From Vreelandella venusta (GTDB lineage: Bacteria; Pseudomonadota; Gammaproteobacteria; Pseudomonadales; Halomonadaceae): a stretch of 64,000 nucleotides of DNA. The stretch spans positions 1-64,000 of the forward strand of contig NZ_BJUL01000014.1 in the NCBI RefSeq assembly GCF_007989605.1, read 5' to 3'. The translations under genes and the position numbers were made by a program. Of this stretch, positions 44,058 through 54,061 are shown in pieces. Under the pieces are notes generated by a model that saw nothing but the letters and a program-made list of their open reading frames with translations, ran no database searches and was not told where the DNA came from. Within the stretch, counting starts at the first letter, position 1, and each line of letters opens with the position of its first letter.

Positions 44058-45086
44058 CTACTCATCATAGACTAACGTTGTAACAACACGATGCCATGAT
44101 ATGTTTGCCGCTTGGTAGGCTTCACGACCTTGTTCCCCCATCCGCTTGGCCATCGCACGATGAGTATAGGCTTCATCTAACACATCAGCTAGCGCTTGGG
44201 GGCTTGGCTCACAATGCCACCCCGTTACTCCATGCTCGACAAATCCGATAGGACCACCACTATCTGTGCAGGTAATAACGGGCTTCGAGGCTAGCATGGC
44301 TTCCAGAGTGATATAGCCATAATCCTCATCAAAAGTAGGAAACGCCACAGCCAACGAGTGCGCATACAAAGTGCGTTTTTCCTGCTCAGAAATATGCCCT
44401 AGAAACCGCACTCGATTGCTCAGCTCTAACTTATCTATCTGAGTTTCCAGCTGGCGTCGCTGACTTCCCTCCCCCGCTAGCAATAATGTTACAGGCGTTT
44501 TCGTCAACGCTAAGGCATCTATTAACAGCGACTGGCGCTTTAACGGCTCTAGGCGACTTGGGTAAAATACGTACCCCCAATCATCACCACAGACAAACTG
44601 CTCTGCCTGATAAGGTGGGTGATAAAGCGGTACTGCGGACAAACCGTTGTAGTGGCTTAGACGCTCAGCCACACGAGGCGAATTGGCATACAAACGCTTA
44701 GCAGCACCAAGGTGGCGCTGATCAAATGCTTCCACTTGCGGCTTTAAGGCTGTCAAGGCAGCGCTTGCTTGCGAGGGGTTATAGAGCTCGTAGCAAACAC
44801 GGTGCTGATGCATCAACCAGATAACATGTTCGGGATGCTGCACACCGTAGGTAGGAAACTGCAGGCTGATTACACGATCAACCGCCACATCGTTTGGCGC
44901 ACTGAGATCTAACTGTTCGGCGAACATCATCTGACGTTCAATTTGGGCTTCCTCGTAGTGAAATGGCAGGCGTAGGCACTCTACTTGATGACCATAGAGC
45001 CTCAATGCCGCGACTAACCCTTCTACGTGATAGTTGGCGCCGCCCGCAATAAAAGGAGTATGGTTGGCCGTCACCAAAATTTTCAT
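44058..45086 (-). CDS. GT4 glycosyltransferase
   Basis: A 342-residue GT-B glycosyltransferase of group 1. N-terminal half KILVTANHTPFIAGGANYHV; C-terminal nucleotide-sugar half with FYPSRLEPLKRQSLLIDAL, LLLAGEGSQRRQLE and the EX7E region FDEDYGYITLEAMLASKPVI. The start overlaps the upstream DUF4214 gene as ATGA. Last gene of the glycan export operon; acceptor and sugar unknown. Confidence 0.92.
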   Translation of the reverse strand: MKILVTANHTPFIAGGANYHVEGLVAALRLYGHQVECLRLPFHYEEAQIERQMMFAEQLDLSAPNDVAVDRVISLQFPTYGVQHPEHVIWLMHQHRVCYELYNPSQASAALTALKPQVEAFDQRHLGAAKRLYANSPRVAERLSHYNGLSAVPLYHPPYQAEQFVCGDDWGYVFYPSRLEPLKRQSLLIDALALTKTPVTLLLAGEGSQRRQLETQIDKLELSNRVRFLGHISEQEKRTLYAHSLAVAFPTFDEDYGYITLEAMLASKPVITCTDSGGPIGFVEHGVTGWHCEPSPQALADVLDEAYTHRAMAKRMGEQGREAYQAANISWHRVVTTLVYDE

Positions 45087-45841
45087 GACGCTTTCTCCTC
45101 GTTACTGCTTAACTCCTGCTCAGCGCGCTTCAGCATATCCATCATCGCAACCGCTTGTTCTGCCGTTAGCCATTTAGCAGACTCAGTGCTGGATGACTGG
45201 TCATGCGACTCAGCATTTATCTGTGCCACGATACGCTGCTGAATATTTGCCATTTCTGCTAACGTCATGGCAAGCGCTCGATGCTCCTCTTGGCGCTTTC
45301 CGTGATGGGCGAGAATGTCGTAGTACTCACCCGCTTCACGCCAGCGCTGTTCATAATGGCGCCACACTAATCCCGCTACCAATCGCCAAGCCCCGCGCCC
45401 TATACCTGGAAGAGAAACGAGACGCTGCCGCAAACCACTCAGTCTTAGTAAATGACTAGGCAACTTTAACCGTTGCTGCCTGGCATACTCTTGCGCCTCA
45501 TCGGACTCAAGCAATTCAATCAGCGCGGAAATTCGTCCTTCACAGGCAGCCATCTGCCGATAATAGGTAGCACCTTGTGGGTCTGACGAGCGCCCAACCA
45601 GAAAGATATAAGCACGGTCTACAAACATTTCATCATCAAGATGCACGCTCATCAGCTCAGCCAGACGCGGCTGCTGTGGCTCATAAAGTCGATGACGTGG
45701 CAGTTTAAAAATAGGTACAAGGCGCTTTTGCCATAGCGTGAACCAACTCTCGATGGCCAGTGAATTCTGTGTATCCACTAGCATTGATTCATCCTTGAGC
45801 TGCTTGATCAGAGCATCTATGTCGCGCTCAGGGTCTGTCAT
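45083..45841 (-). CDS. Cytoplasmic DUF4214-containing protein of the glycan operon
   Basis: A 252-residue protein with no signal peptide. A DUF4214 repeat spans about residues 70-115 (DRAYIFLVGRSSDPQGATYY), followed by a basic amphipathic stretch (RLSGLRQRLVSLPGIGRG) and a helical tail. It overlaps both wzt (upstream) and the GT4 gene (downstream) by ATGA, so it is made in step with the exporter. Function unknown. The shared DUF4214 repeat links it to the secreted proteins of this window. Confidence 0.78.
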   Translation of the reverse strand: MTDPERDIDALIKQLKDESMLVDTQNSLAIESWFTLWQKRLVPIFKLPRHRLYEPQQPRLAELMSVHLDDEMFVDRAYIFLVGRSSDPQGATYYRQMAACEGRISALIELLESDEAQEYARQQRLKLPSHLLRLSGLRQRLVSLPGIGRGAWRLVAGLVWRHYEQRWREAGEYYDILAHHGKRQEEHRALAMTLAEMANIQQRIVAQINAESHDQSSSTESAKWLTAEQAVAMMDMLKRAEQELSSNEEKAS

Positions 45842-47037
45842 ACCAAGGGCCCCATATCAAAAGAGCAGTCTAATCGACAGAAACCCGAAAACTTGCTGTA
45901 GCGATAGCCTGCCACTTCAAAGGTGTCAAGACTGTCATGCCACCAGTAGCAATCATCCAGATGGTGGTCACTGGAATGTAGTGCTGCAGAAAGGGTGTAT
46001 TTACCTGGCGCAATATCCGCCTTAATACGCACCACAACCTCGCGCTCTTCGCCTTCTACCACAGACAACACAATCTTGTGTTGATGGGTGTTCTGACCAA
46101 ACACATCCTGCCCGTAACGGTCACGCAGCAATACACCTAAAGCGACATCATCGAGCGTAGCATTTGCTTTCAGACGTAAATGAATCTCTAAAACTTCGCC
46201 ACTCGCAATCATCGGGCTTTGACTATCTTGCCCCTGAACATGGCAATGGCTAACCAACACTTCTTGGGTACCAAAAGCACCAGACTCCCCGTCACGTAAA
46301 TCATCACCCTCAGCCTGTTCGGCCATAATGCGATTGTAGTGATTAACGGCGCCTTCGGAGTCTCCGTCATAAATTAGACGCCCTCCTTCAAGCACAATCG
46401 CCCGATCACACAACACTTTCACTGCATTAAGATCGTGGGAGACAAACAGAATCGCCCCGCCTTCCTGCTTAAACTGACGGATACGCTGAATGCATTTTTG
46501 CTGAAAATAGCCGTCCCCCACTGAAAGCGCTTCATCCACCAAAAAGCAGGCGGGGTCAGCGTGAATCGCAATAGCAAACCCAAGCCGCATGGCCATGCCC
46601 GAGGAGTAAGTACGCAACGGCTCATGGATATAGTCACCCAGCTCGCAAAATTCAATAATTGCGTCTCGATGGCGCTCAATATCCGCGTGGCTCATACCCA
46701 GCATTAAGGCATTAATCGTAATATTATCGATGCCACTAAGTTCGGGATTGAACCCCGTCCCTAGCTCTAATAGCCCCGTGACACGGCCATCGATATGCAA
46801 ACTGCCGGCATCAGGCATCAACACACCGGTAAGCAGCTTCAGCAATGTGGACTTTCCGGCACCATTACGACCTAGAACACCCAGCACTTCACCCGCAGCA
46901 ACTTCGAAGCTGACGCCATCCAGCGCGATATGCTGAGTGTGATAATTTTTGCCTGTCAGGGCTTCTTTCAAACGCTCACGTGGCGAGGTGAACAGCTTGA
47001 AGGATTTATGCAAATCTTTAACAACTATCACAGTCAT
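45838..47037 (-). CDS. wzt: Polysaccharide ABC transporter ATPase with Wzt C-domain
   Basis: Energises export of an undecaprenyl-linked glycan across the inner membrane. The 399-residue protein has Walker A LGRNGAGKSTL, signature YSSGMAMRLGFAIA and Walker B ACFLVDEALSVGD. Residues 250-395 form a Wzt-type C-terminal beta-sandwich that in characterised systems binds the chain terminator. AGGAG immediately abuts the ATG at 47037, so the GTG two codons later (6 bases from AGGAG) may be the true start. Confidence 0.93.
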   Translation of the reverse strand: MTVIVVKDLHKSFKLFTSPRERLKEALTGKNYHTQHIALDGVSFEVAAGEVLGVLGRNGAGKSTLLKLLTGVLMPDAGSLHIDGRVTGLLELGTGFNPELSGIDNITINALMLGMSHADIERHRDAIIEFCELGDYIHEPLRTYSSGMAMRLGFAIAIHADPACFLVDEALSVGDGYFQQKCIQRIRQFKQEGGAILFVSHDLNAVKVLCDRAIVLEGGRLIYDGDSEGAVNHYNRIMAEQAEGDDLRDGESGAFGTQEVLVSHCHVQGQDSQSPMIASGEVLEIHLRLKANATLDDVALGVLLRDRYGQDVFGQNTHQHKIVLSVVEGEEREVVVRIKADIAPGKYTLSAALHSSDHHLDDCYWWHDSLDTFEVAGYRYSKFSGFCRLDCSFDMGPLV

Positions 47038-47079
47038 CTCCTGAGGCGCTGAACGCTAACAATGTGCGCTGTACCTTTA

Positions 47080-47931
47080 TTACAATGAATCGCGCAAATC
47101 CCGTTCGGTGCGTTTAAGCAACCAGAAGGCGGCATACATCAATCCAAGGGTTATCACCAGCATTGTCGCCAGTCCTGCAACGCTTGGCAGGCGCTGATAC
47201 AGTATCAGCTCACGATAGGCGTCAATAAACTGAAACATCGGATTAAGGCTAATCAACCCCAGCGCCCAAGTTGGAATAATATCGTCAACATATACGATCG
47301 GCGTTAGCCAGAACCAAACGGGTAATAGCACTGCGACGCCTTCACGAATATCCTTCAGATAGACGGCCAGAATGGCCAATGACAACCCCAGAGCATAGGT
47401 AAAGCCCAGTTGTAGAGCTAGCACAAAGGGGATCGCTAACCAGTGCCAGTCAATAGAAAACCCTATCATCAACAAAAATATCGCAAAAAAGACCATGCTG
47501 ATCAGATATACCACTAATTCAGCAAACAGTACCGAGAGTGGCAACGCTGCTAGCGAGGTGTTGACTTTGGTGATCATCCCCGCTCGTTCAATAAACAGGT
47601 TGGTGATGGCGCTTAAGCTTTTTGCAAAGGCCGTCCAGGCGAGAATACCGCTGATCAGATAGATGCTATAGGTAAACCGCTCGACTTCAGCGCCGAAGCC
47701 TTCAAGCCGCGCCCCCATAATGGCCGAAAAGATCAGCACAAACACCAGGATATTAATCAGCGGTGAAAGCAGCGTCCATATCCGACCTAGCACTGAGCCT
47801 TTATGACGGTCTACCAACTCCTGACGCGTCAGCAGGACAATCAACGGCAAGTGCTGCCGCCACCAGCTCAGGGTTTGACGCAGTCGCTGCGCCAGCGCTA
47901 AGCGTGGCTTGCTGTTACCAAGCAATGCCAT
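47080..47931 (-). CDS. wzm: Polysaccharide ABC transporter permease
   Basis: Inner-membrane channel partner of Wzt. The 283-residue ABC-2 type protein has about six helices and the N-terminal amphipathic RQELVDRHKGSVLGRIWTLL. An in-frame ATG 6 bases upstream is only two bases from GGAG, so the second ATG (MALLGNSKPRL) is preferred. Directly upstream of wzt. Confidence 0.93.
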   Translation of the reverse strand: MALLGNSKPRLALAQRLRQTLSWWRQHLPLIVLLTRQELVDRHKGSVLGRIWTLLSPLINILVFVLIFSAIMGARLEGFGAEVERFTYSIYLISGILAWTAFAKSLSAITNLFIERAGMITKVNTSLAALPLSVLFAELVVYLISMVFFAIFLLMIGFSIDWHWLAIPFVLALQLGFTYALGLSLAILAVYLKDIREGVAVLLPVWFWLTPIVYVDDIIPTWALGLISLNPMFQFIDAYRELILYQRLPSVAGLATMLVITLGLMYAAFWLLKRTERDLRDSL

Positions 47932-47982
47932 GAACATGGCTCCTTTGGTGGATCATCAACTTCGAAGAGTAATTAGCATCAT

Positions 47983-50883
47983 TTAGCGAAAATGGTCGCT
48001 TAGCACTGCCGCCAGCCATTGCTGGCTACTTTGCTGCCAGTCAAGGCACGGCATACCATCAGATCCTGCCACCTGATTAGCTTGCCAGTCCCGAACCCAG
48101 TCCTGAAGTGCTTGAGCCAATGCTTGCGGCGTATCCGCATTAAAGTATGTGGCGTACTTGCCTGCCACTTCACGAAAGACGGGGATATCTCGAGCGAGGA
48201 TAGCGATGCCATGATGAGCCGCTTCGATCAGTGGCAGACCAAATCCTTCCCCATAGGACGCGGCCACCAGCACATCACTGCGCCGGTAAAGAGTCTCTAA
48301 TAGCGTATCACTGGCACCCTGAGCCCAGAATAACTGCGTGTTTCGCCGCGGGTGCTGCTTAATACGGCGGATCAAATCACCGACCTGCCAACCTTGCTTA
48401 CCAACGATCACTAGATTGATATCGGCACCATCAGACCAACACTGCTCCAGTGCATCCAGCACCTGGCGGTGGCCTTTACGTGGCTCAATCGTGCCAACCA
48501 TCAGTAAGGTAGCCCCCTGGCATTGCGCTAACGGCTCAAGCCACTGGCGCTCGACTTTGCTTAACGCTGCATCAGCGCCACTTGTAGGAGACTTAAAATC
48601 AGCGCCAAGATGAAAATGTTGAACCCAGGGCCGATGTTCTTTACCAGTTTCCCGCTGATCCAACTCAGCTTCGACTACATCAGCAACATGTCGTGATACG
48701 CAGGTAATGCCATCCGCCAGCTCACTTATAGAAGCAAACCACTCATTCATGGTGGCCGGAATATGCTCAGGAAAACACTCTGGTAGAGATAACGGTAGTA
48801 AATCATGAACGGTAAAATAGAATCTGACGCCGGAGGCACGCATCCGACGCATTACATGCCCCGCCTGCTTTAATAATGGCGGTGCCCATTCAAGTGTTAC
48901 GTAGCGATCTCCGGAACGAGCCTCAATGGGTACGTCAGGTCCTGGGGGCGTAAGTCCTAGTTGCTCGCTCGCGAAGCCTCGTGCGAGATAAAAATCGTCT
49001 CCCCCCCAACGAATCAGCTCAACCCTCCAGCCAGCGGGAGGGTGGCGTAGAAGATGGTCAGCAATGCGTCGCGTGACCCGCTCGATGCCTGTCTTTAAAT
49101 CTTCCCAAGCGATCGTGCTGACATCAAACAGCAGCCTTGGCGTACACTCATCGGGGGTAACATCTACATCGCTCAGTACCCGAGTCAGCTGCTTAGCCGT
49201 TTCAGGTGTTTGTAGTGCCATGTTCAGTGGCGCATGTGCCGCCAACTGATCCAGGAAGCGCTCATAGCGGTAACGAGGCGCCACTAATGGCGCGTCTATA
49301 ATCGCCTGGCGATATTGCTCAGCCACTTTCTCTGGCGCCAAAGTTGTCGCTACGTAGTCGCGCCCTGCCTGCCCCAGGAGCTCACGTTCATCGTCATGAG
49401 AACACAGCTGGCAAAGCGCCTCTCGTAGCGGCGTGATCAACTGTTCTTCAGCTCCATCAGCTAATTGCCAAATACACTGCTCAGGTAGTTCTGCGCTGCT
49501 ACCATGAGCATTAGCAATTACCGCAACGCCATAGGCCATAGCATCAAAAATAGCTCCCGAGGTCTCACCTCGAGATTGCGTGCGTAGCTGCACGGCAATA
49601 TCCGCTGCCTGTAACCAGCACTGATACTCTTCGCGAGAAGCATAGCCAGTAACTGTCACTTGGTGGCCATTGGGGTGTTGCTTAAGTCGACGCGCCAAGG
49701 CATGCCCATATTCACCACTATGTTGAGCACCGACCAGCACCAACCGTAAGGGGCGTCCTGTTGCACTAGCCACAGGAAGCGCTTGTGCATCAGCATCACC
49801 CAGAAAAGCATCTAACAGCACGTGTGTCAGCTTTTTGGGATTAACTCCCCCAAAGCTGGCAATGACTCGCTCGTCAACAGCTATTCCTAATGCCTTACGT
49901 GTTGCTTGCTTATCAAACGGCATCGGCAACTGACGTAGATGAGGAACCAAGTAAGTGGGTGCCAGCTGCCCTAACTGCCAGCGATCAGCCAGAGAACGTG
50001 CGAAAGCGGAATGATAGATCATCCCGCCAGCCTGATGAGTGACCAAACCATTCACCGGAAACTGTTCGGCACCTCGAGCATCTCGCGCAGCTTCGGCATG
50101 GGCAAGTAACGCCGGATAACCATGATCAGTGTAGAGCTGCTGGAGCAATGCGTTGGGCTTCAGCCCGCTTTCATTAAGCCACCAAACCGCATCAAACAGA
50201 AAGTAGTCGTGAAGTACGACAATACCCGGGTGGCGTTGCAGCAAACCAAACTGGTAAGCGTGATAAAGCGAATTACCTATTTGGTAGACGGTATAATCAA
50301 ACTCGCTGGCACGCTGACTAAAGGTAGCTGGATCAATGCACTCAAACGCACGACTCAGCTCAGCATCAAGCTCAGGCTGATCAACTACCAACGTAAGCGT
50401 GAAATGAGGCGCTAAATACGGTAGGAGTTCCGCGCTATAATTGGCAATGCCAGTCGCCTGCGGCGGCAAGGGTGACACAAATGCCAATGTAGGCTTAGCC
50501 GCAGTAGTTGGCGAAGGAGCTGGCGAAGCAACCGTTAATGTTTCACCGTTGGCAATATTGACGATGGCTGCGGGATTCATTGCATTCGCCATATGCTGCA
50601 CGACAATATCTACCAAAGCATCACTGACTGACGCTAGTACGTCCTCCTGCTCACGTAGTAAGGCATGGCAGCGCCTTGGCGCAATGCCAATATTAAATAG
50701 GTGCCGATGACAATCGATTAACGCAGCGTGATCAAAGCCAAGCAGCAGCACATGGGCATCAGCGGTGTTTGCAGAACCATCCGGCATGAAAGCATTCGAG
50801 AACGCAGCCAACCAATCCTCAAGCCGGGTGAACCGCGTTGCATGACGAGCATCGGCAATATAAAGCGTGACATTATTATTCAT
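47983..50883 (-). CDS. Tandem GT4 glycosyltransferase
   Basis: A 966-residue cytoplasmic protein with two GT-B glycosyltransferase units. The first (about residues 140-525) starts LAFVSPLPPQATGIANYSAE and ends with EX7E-like GAIFDAMAYGVAVIA. The second (about 580-965) starts RLLFDVSTIAWEDLKTGIER and has MVGTIEPRKGHRQVLDALEQ and YGEGFGLPLIEAAHHGI. Two catalytic units could add two sugars or alternate in a repeat, as in several chain-building enzymes of ABC-exported O-antigens. The ATG at 50883 overlaps the preceding small gene by 8 bases. Confidence 0.9.
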   Translation of the reverse strand: MNNNVTLYIADARHATRFTRLEDWLAAFSNAFMPDGSANTADAHVLLLGFDHAALIDCHRHLFNIGIAPRRCHALLREQEDVLASVSDALVDIVVQHMANAMNPAAIVNIANGETLTVASPAPSPTTAAKPTLAFVSPLPPQATGIANYSAELLPYLAPHFTLTLVVDQPELDAELSRAFECIDPATFSQRASEFDYTVYQIGNSLYHAYQFGLLQRHPGIVVLHDYFLFDAVWWLNESGLKPNALLQQLYTDHGYPALLAHAEAARDARGAEQFPVNGLVTHQAGGMIYHSAFARSLADRWQLGQLAPTYLVPHLRQLPMPFDKQATRKALGIAVDERVIASFGGVNPKKLTHVLLDAFLGDADAQALPVASATGRPLRLVLVGAQHSGEYGHALARRLKQHPNGHQVTVTGYASREEYQCWLQAADIAVQLRTQSRGETSGAIFDAMAYGVAVIANAHGSSAELPEQCIWQLADGAEEQLITPLREALCQLCSHDDERELLGQAGRDYVATTLAPEKVAEQYRQAIIDAPLVAPRYRYERFLDQLAAHAPLNMALQTPETAKQLTRVLSDVDVTPDECTPRLLFDVSTIAWEDLKTGIERVTRRIADHLLRHPPAGWRVELIRWGGDDFYLARGFASEQLGLTPPGPDVPIEARSGDRYVTLEWAPPLLKQAGHVMRRMRASGVRFYFTVHDLLPLSLPECFPEHIPATMNEWFASISELADGITCVSRHVADVVEAELDQRETGKEHRPWVQHFHLGADFKSPTSGADAALSKVERQWLEPLAQCQGATLLMVGTIEPRKGHRQVLDALEQCWSDGADINLVIVGKQGWQVGDLIRRIKQHPRRNTQLFWAQGASDTLLETLYRRSDVLVAASYGEGFGLPLIEAAHHGIAILARDIPVFREVAGKYATYFNADTPQALAQALQDWVRDWQANQVAGSDGMPCLDWQQSSQQWLAAVLSDHFR

Positions 50884-51127
50884 GAGTGGCTTGCTTCCTA
50901 CGCCGCTCAAGGCCATCCATCAACCGCTGCTGACGCTCTCCATAACCTTCGATTCGGGTTGACGCAGCAAGATCGCTATACTGGCCCGCCTGCACCAATC
51001 GAATAACCCATCCTCTTAGCCTTGGAAACGGGCTCAGCAAACGCTGCCCTAGCCGCTTAAACGTCGGGAAGCTGATCAGCTTCTTTATGATAATGCGCAG
51101 TCGCTGTTTGATGGCAGCCTTGATCAC
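50876..51127 (-). CDS. Small basic protein of the glycan operon
   Basis: An 83-residue Lys/Arg-rich protein beginning VIKAAIKQRLRIIIKKLISF and ending in a helix (GYGERQQRLMDGLERRRKQA). The frame has an ATG at 51145, but AAGGAG lies six bases before the GTG at 51127, which decides the start. It overlaps the tandem GT4 gene. Its centre (QRLLSPFPRLRGWVIRLV) weakly resembles the basic stretch of the DUF4214 protein at 45083. No family is recognised. Confidence 0.65.
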   Translation of the reverse strand: MIKAAIKQRLRIIIKKLISFPTFKRLGQRLLSPFPRLRGWVIRLVQAGQYSDLAASTRIEGYGERQQRLMDGLERRRKQATHE

Positions 51128-51168
51128 GCGTCGCTCCTTGTGCATTCAAATCGTTCACTGGATACGTT

Positions 51169-52344
51169 TCAGTGATTTTTTGTCGACATTGCGCTTAACT
51201 TTTCATCCACCAGCATCATTAAACGCTGAGTAAAGCAGGCGTTACTAAACTGCTCAGCATGGCGACGACAAGCAGCCGGTGAAAAGTCGCACTTTTCGAA
51301 CATTTCAATCGCTTGCCCCAGGCTGGCTGTGGTTTGCTCGGCAAAGTGGATACCCGTGGCATCCTCGTTGTGCTCTAATCCTTTGACAGTTTCCAGCGCG
51401 CCACCATCTCCAAACGCAATAACCGGTGTGCCACAGGCTTGAGCCTCTAAGGGTACAATGCCGAAGTCTTCATCAGCGGCAAACACAAAGGCTTTAGCGC
51501 GCTGCATAAGATGATGCAGCTTCTCACCTTGCAGATAACCCAGCAGCTCAATATTTTCGTGACCTTCTGCGAGTCGCGTTAAACGCTTGAGCTCTGGCCC
51601 GTCACCAACCACTTTCAACGGACGCTTCATCGGGTCCTGAGCAAATGCTTGTACGATCAAATCCATGCGCTTATACGGCACCAATCGCGATGCCGCTAGA
51701 TAATAAGGCTCTCGCGGCCCGGTATAGAGAGCAAAGCTATCGGTATCCACCGGAGGGTAAAGCACGTCTGACTCACGGCGATAATACTTAGCAATACGCT
51801 GCGCGACATTCTGCGAGTTAGCAAAAAAAGCATCTACTTGCGTGGCCGTAAAATAATCCCACTGACGCAGACGCTTGAGCGTTTTACGCACATAGAAGTT
51901 CATTCCCGGCAAGCGGAAGTGCGCATCTTCCAGATAAGCTTCCTTCATATCCCAGGCATAGCGCATAGGCGTGTGGCAATAACATAAATGAATCTGCCCA
52001 GGATGAGTTATCACTCCCTTAGCTACCGCATGGCTAGAGGAAATCACCAAGTCAAAGCCACGCAGGTCAAGCTGCTCTACGGCGTAAGGCATCAGTGGTA
52101 AACAGTGCCGATAAATGCGTTTAATAAACGGCAGACGTTGCAAGCCGCTAGTATGGATACGGTGTTTTGTTAGCCAAGGAGCGCTATCGTGATCAAGCGT
52201 GTGTACCAGTGTCAATATTTCTGCTTGTGGGAAGACCTCCGCCAACCCTTTTAGCACTTTTTCGGCACCACCGTTAACCACCAGCCAGTCGTGCACAATC
52301 GCAACTCGCAGGTGCTGAAAACGTAGCATAGGGCCTACTTGCAT
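51169..52344 (-). CDS. GT4 glycosyltransferase (mannosyltransferase-like)
   Basis: A 391-residue group-1 transferase starting VAIVHDWLVVNGGAEKVL with CYCHTPMRYAWDM, the pattern of GDP-mannose-using WbdA/WbaZ-like enzymes, and the C-terminal DEDFGIVPLEAQACGTPVI. GDP-mannose supply is encoded just upstream by manC, which favours mannose as donor. Start at 52344 kept; the ATG at 52329 is also possible. Confidence 0.9.
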   Translation of the reverse strand: MQVGPMLRFQHLRVAIVHDWLVVNGGAEKVLKGLAEVFPQAEILTLVHTLDHDSAPWLTKHRIHTSGLQRLPFIKRIYRHCLPLMPYAVEQLDLRGFDLVISSSHAVAKGVITHPGQIHLCYCHTPMRYAWDMKEAYLEDAHFRLPGMNFYVRKTLKRLRQWDYFTATQVDAFFANSQNVAQRIAKYYRRESDVLYPPVDTDSFALYTGPREPYYLAASRLVPYKRMDLIVQAFAQDPMKRPLKVVGDGPELKRLTRLAEGHENIELLGYLQGEKLHHLMQRAKAFVFAADEDFGIVPLEAQACGTPVIAFGDGGALETVKGLEHNEDATGIHFAEQTTASLGQAIEMFEKCDFSPAACRRHAEQFSNACFTQRLMMLVDEKLSAMSTKNH

Positions 52345-52483
52345 GATGACTGGCCTTTTCTATTGAACGAAATAAAGCGCCATAGCTTAAAGTAAGCATG
52401 GCGTTAGCTCCAGAAGATAAGACAAACACAGCGGTAATTAATGTGCGTAAGAAACAGAACTGATTGATTGACCGCCTTTCAGT

Positions 52484-53923
52484 TTATTCGCGCCCATACT
52501 TATCGTTGTAACGCACAATATCGTCTTCTCCCAAGTAAGAACCGGTTTGCACTTCGATAAGTTTCAGAGGAATAACGCCAGGGTTTTCCAGACGGTGAAC
52601 GGTGCCCAGTGGGATATAGGTGGACTCATCTTCGGAGAGTAGGAAGCTCCGAAGATCGGAAAGATCGCCATGCCCCTCACCCTGCGTAACCCTAGCAGTA
52701 CCTTGCACCACAACCCAATGCTCTGCGCGATGGTGATGCATTTGCAAAGACAGTTTCCCCCCAGGAACCACGACTATCTCTTTCACCTGGAAGCTGTCAG
52801 TCAACACCATAGTGCGATAATGCCCCCATGGTCGATATACTTGTTGGTGCGATTGGGACTCTTTGCGACCTGCCGCTTTTAAAGCATTGACGATTAGCTT
52901 GGTATCTTGCGCTTGGCGGCGATCGGCAACCAATACGGCGTCATCTGTTTCTACAATAATCAGGTTATTAACGCCCACAGCAGCCACTAAGCGAGACTCA
53001 CTGTACACCAAACTATTTTGCGTTTGGTGGAGCATGACATCACCATGAATGGCATTGCCATTTTCCTTATCTTCGCTTGAACGCAACGCGTGCAATGCGT
53101 CCCAAGCGCCAACATCACTCCAGCCGGGCGACATCGGCACTACCGCCGCCTGACGAGTATGCTCCATAACGGCATAGTCAATAGATTCACTACGGCACTG
53201 CTCAAAAGCTTCTTCGGAAATGCGCAAGAAATCCATATCTTCTGCCCGCTGCTGATACGCCGCCTGACAGTTAGCCAAAATATCGGGCGCATGAGTCTTA
53301 AGCGCTTCTAAATAGCAGCTGGCTTTGAATAAAAAGATACCACTATTCCATAAATAGTCACCGCTAGCTAAGTAGGCTTCAGCAACTGCTGCATCAGGTT
53401 TTTCGACAAATGCGGCAACTGAGAACCCCTCGCCAAGCTCCTCGCCACGCTTAATATAACCATAGCCGGTGTGAGGCGCCGTGGGGGTGATGCCAAATGT
53501 GACTAACTTATCTTGCTGACTAAGTACTTGGCCTTTTTTTACAGCCTCGGCAAACGCCTGAGTATCCTTGATAACGTGATCGGCAGGCATCACCAACAGC
53601 TCAGCTTCTGGAGTGGTTTCAACTGCAGCCAGCGCCGCCAGGGCTAGTGCTGGAGCGGTATTGCGACCAATCGGCTCAAGAATAATCTTACTTTTCTTAA
53701 ACCCAAGTTGCTGCATTTGCTCGGCGACTAAAAATCGATGCTCTTCGTTACATACAATAATAGGCTCGCCGGCACCTGAGACATCATTGAGCCTTAAGGC
53801 AGCTTCCTGCAGCAAACTAACGTCCTGTTTATGCAGGTTTAGAAACTGTTTGGGATAGTGCTCGCGTGATACGGGCCACAAACGCGAACCTGAGCCTCCA
53901 GACAAAATCACAGGTAATATCAT
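52484..53923 (-). CDS. manC: Mannose-1-phosphate guanylyltransferase / mannose-6-phosphate isomerase
   Basis: Makes GDP-mannose for the glycan cluster. The 479-residue bifunctional protein has the pyrophosphorylase signature LSGGSGSRLWPVSREHYPKQ, FVEKPD and the C-terminal cupin isomerase with LSLQMHHHRAEHWVVVQGTA. AAGGAGG precedes the ATG. First gene after the initiating transferase; a 138-base gap separates them. Confidence 0.96.
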   Translation of the reverse strand: MILPVILSGGSGSRLWPVSREHYPKQFLNLHKQDVSLLQEAALRLNDVSGAGEPIIVCNEEHRFLVAEQMQQLGFKKSKIILEPIGRNTAPALALAALAAVETTPEAELLVMPADHVIKDTQAFAEAVKKGQVLSQQDKLVTFGITPTAPHTGYGYIKRGEELGEGFSVAAFVEKPDAAVAEAYLASGDYLWNSGIFLFKASCYLEALKTHAPDILANCQAAYQQRAEDMDFLRISEEAFEQCRSESIDYAVMEHTRQAAVVPMSPGWSDVGAWDALHALRSSEDKENGNAIHGDVMLHQTQNSLVYSESRLVAAVGVNNLIIVETDDAVLVADRRQAQDTKLIVNALKAAGRKESQSHQQVYRPWGHYRTMVLTDSFQVKEIVVVPGGKLSLQMHHHRAEHWVVVQGTARVTQGEGHGDLSDLRSFLLSEDESTYIPLGTVHRLENPGVIPLKLIEVQTGSYLGEDDIVRYNDKYGRE

Positions 53924-54061
53924 CTTTCCTCCTTGAGATAAGCCAGTGGTTAGCGCTAACCATCCCGCCTCAATATCATTAACTATTTGTGCAGCCTATC
54001 GTTAAACAAGGCTGCAAAATTATGAACCATTAATGGTGTACAAATGCTCAGACTGACTTAA

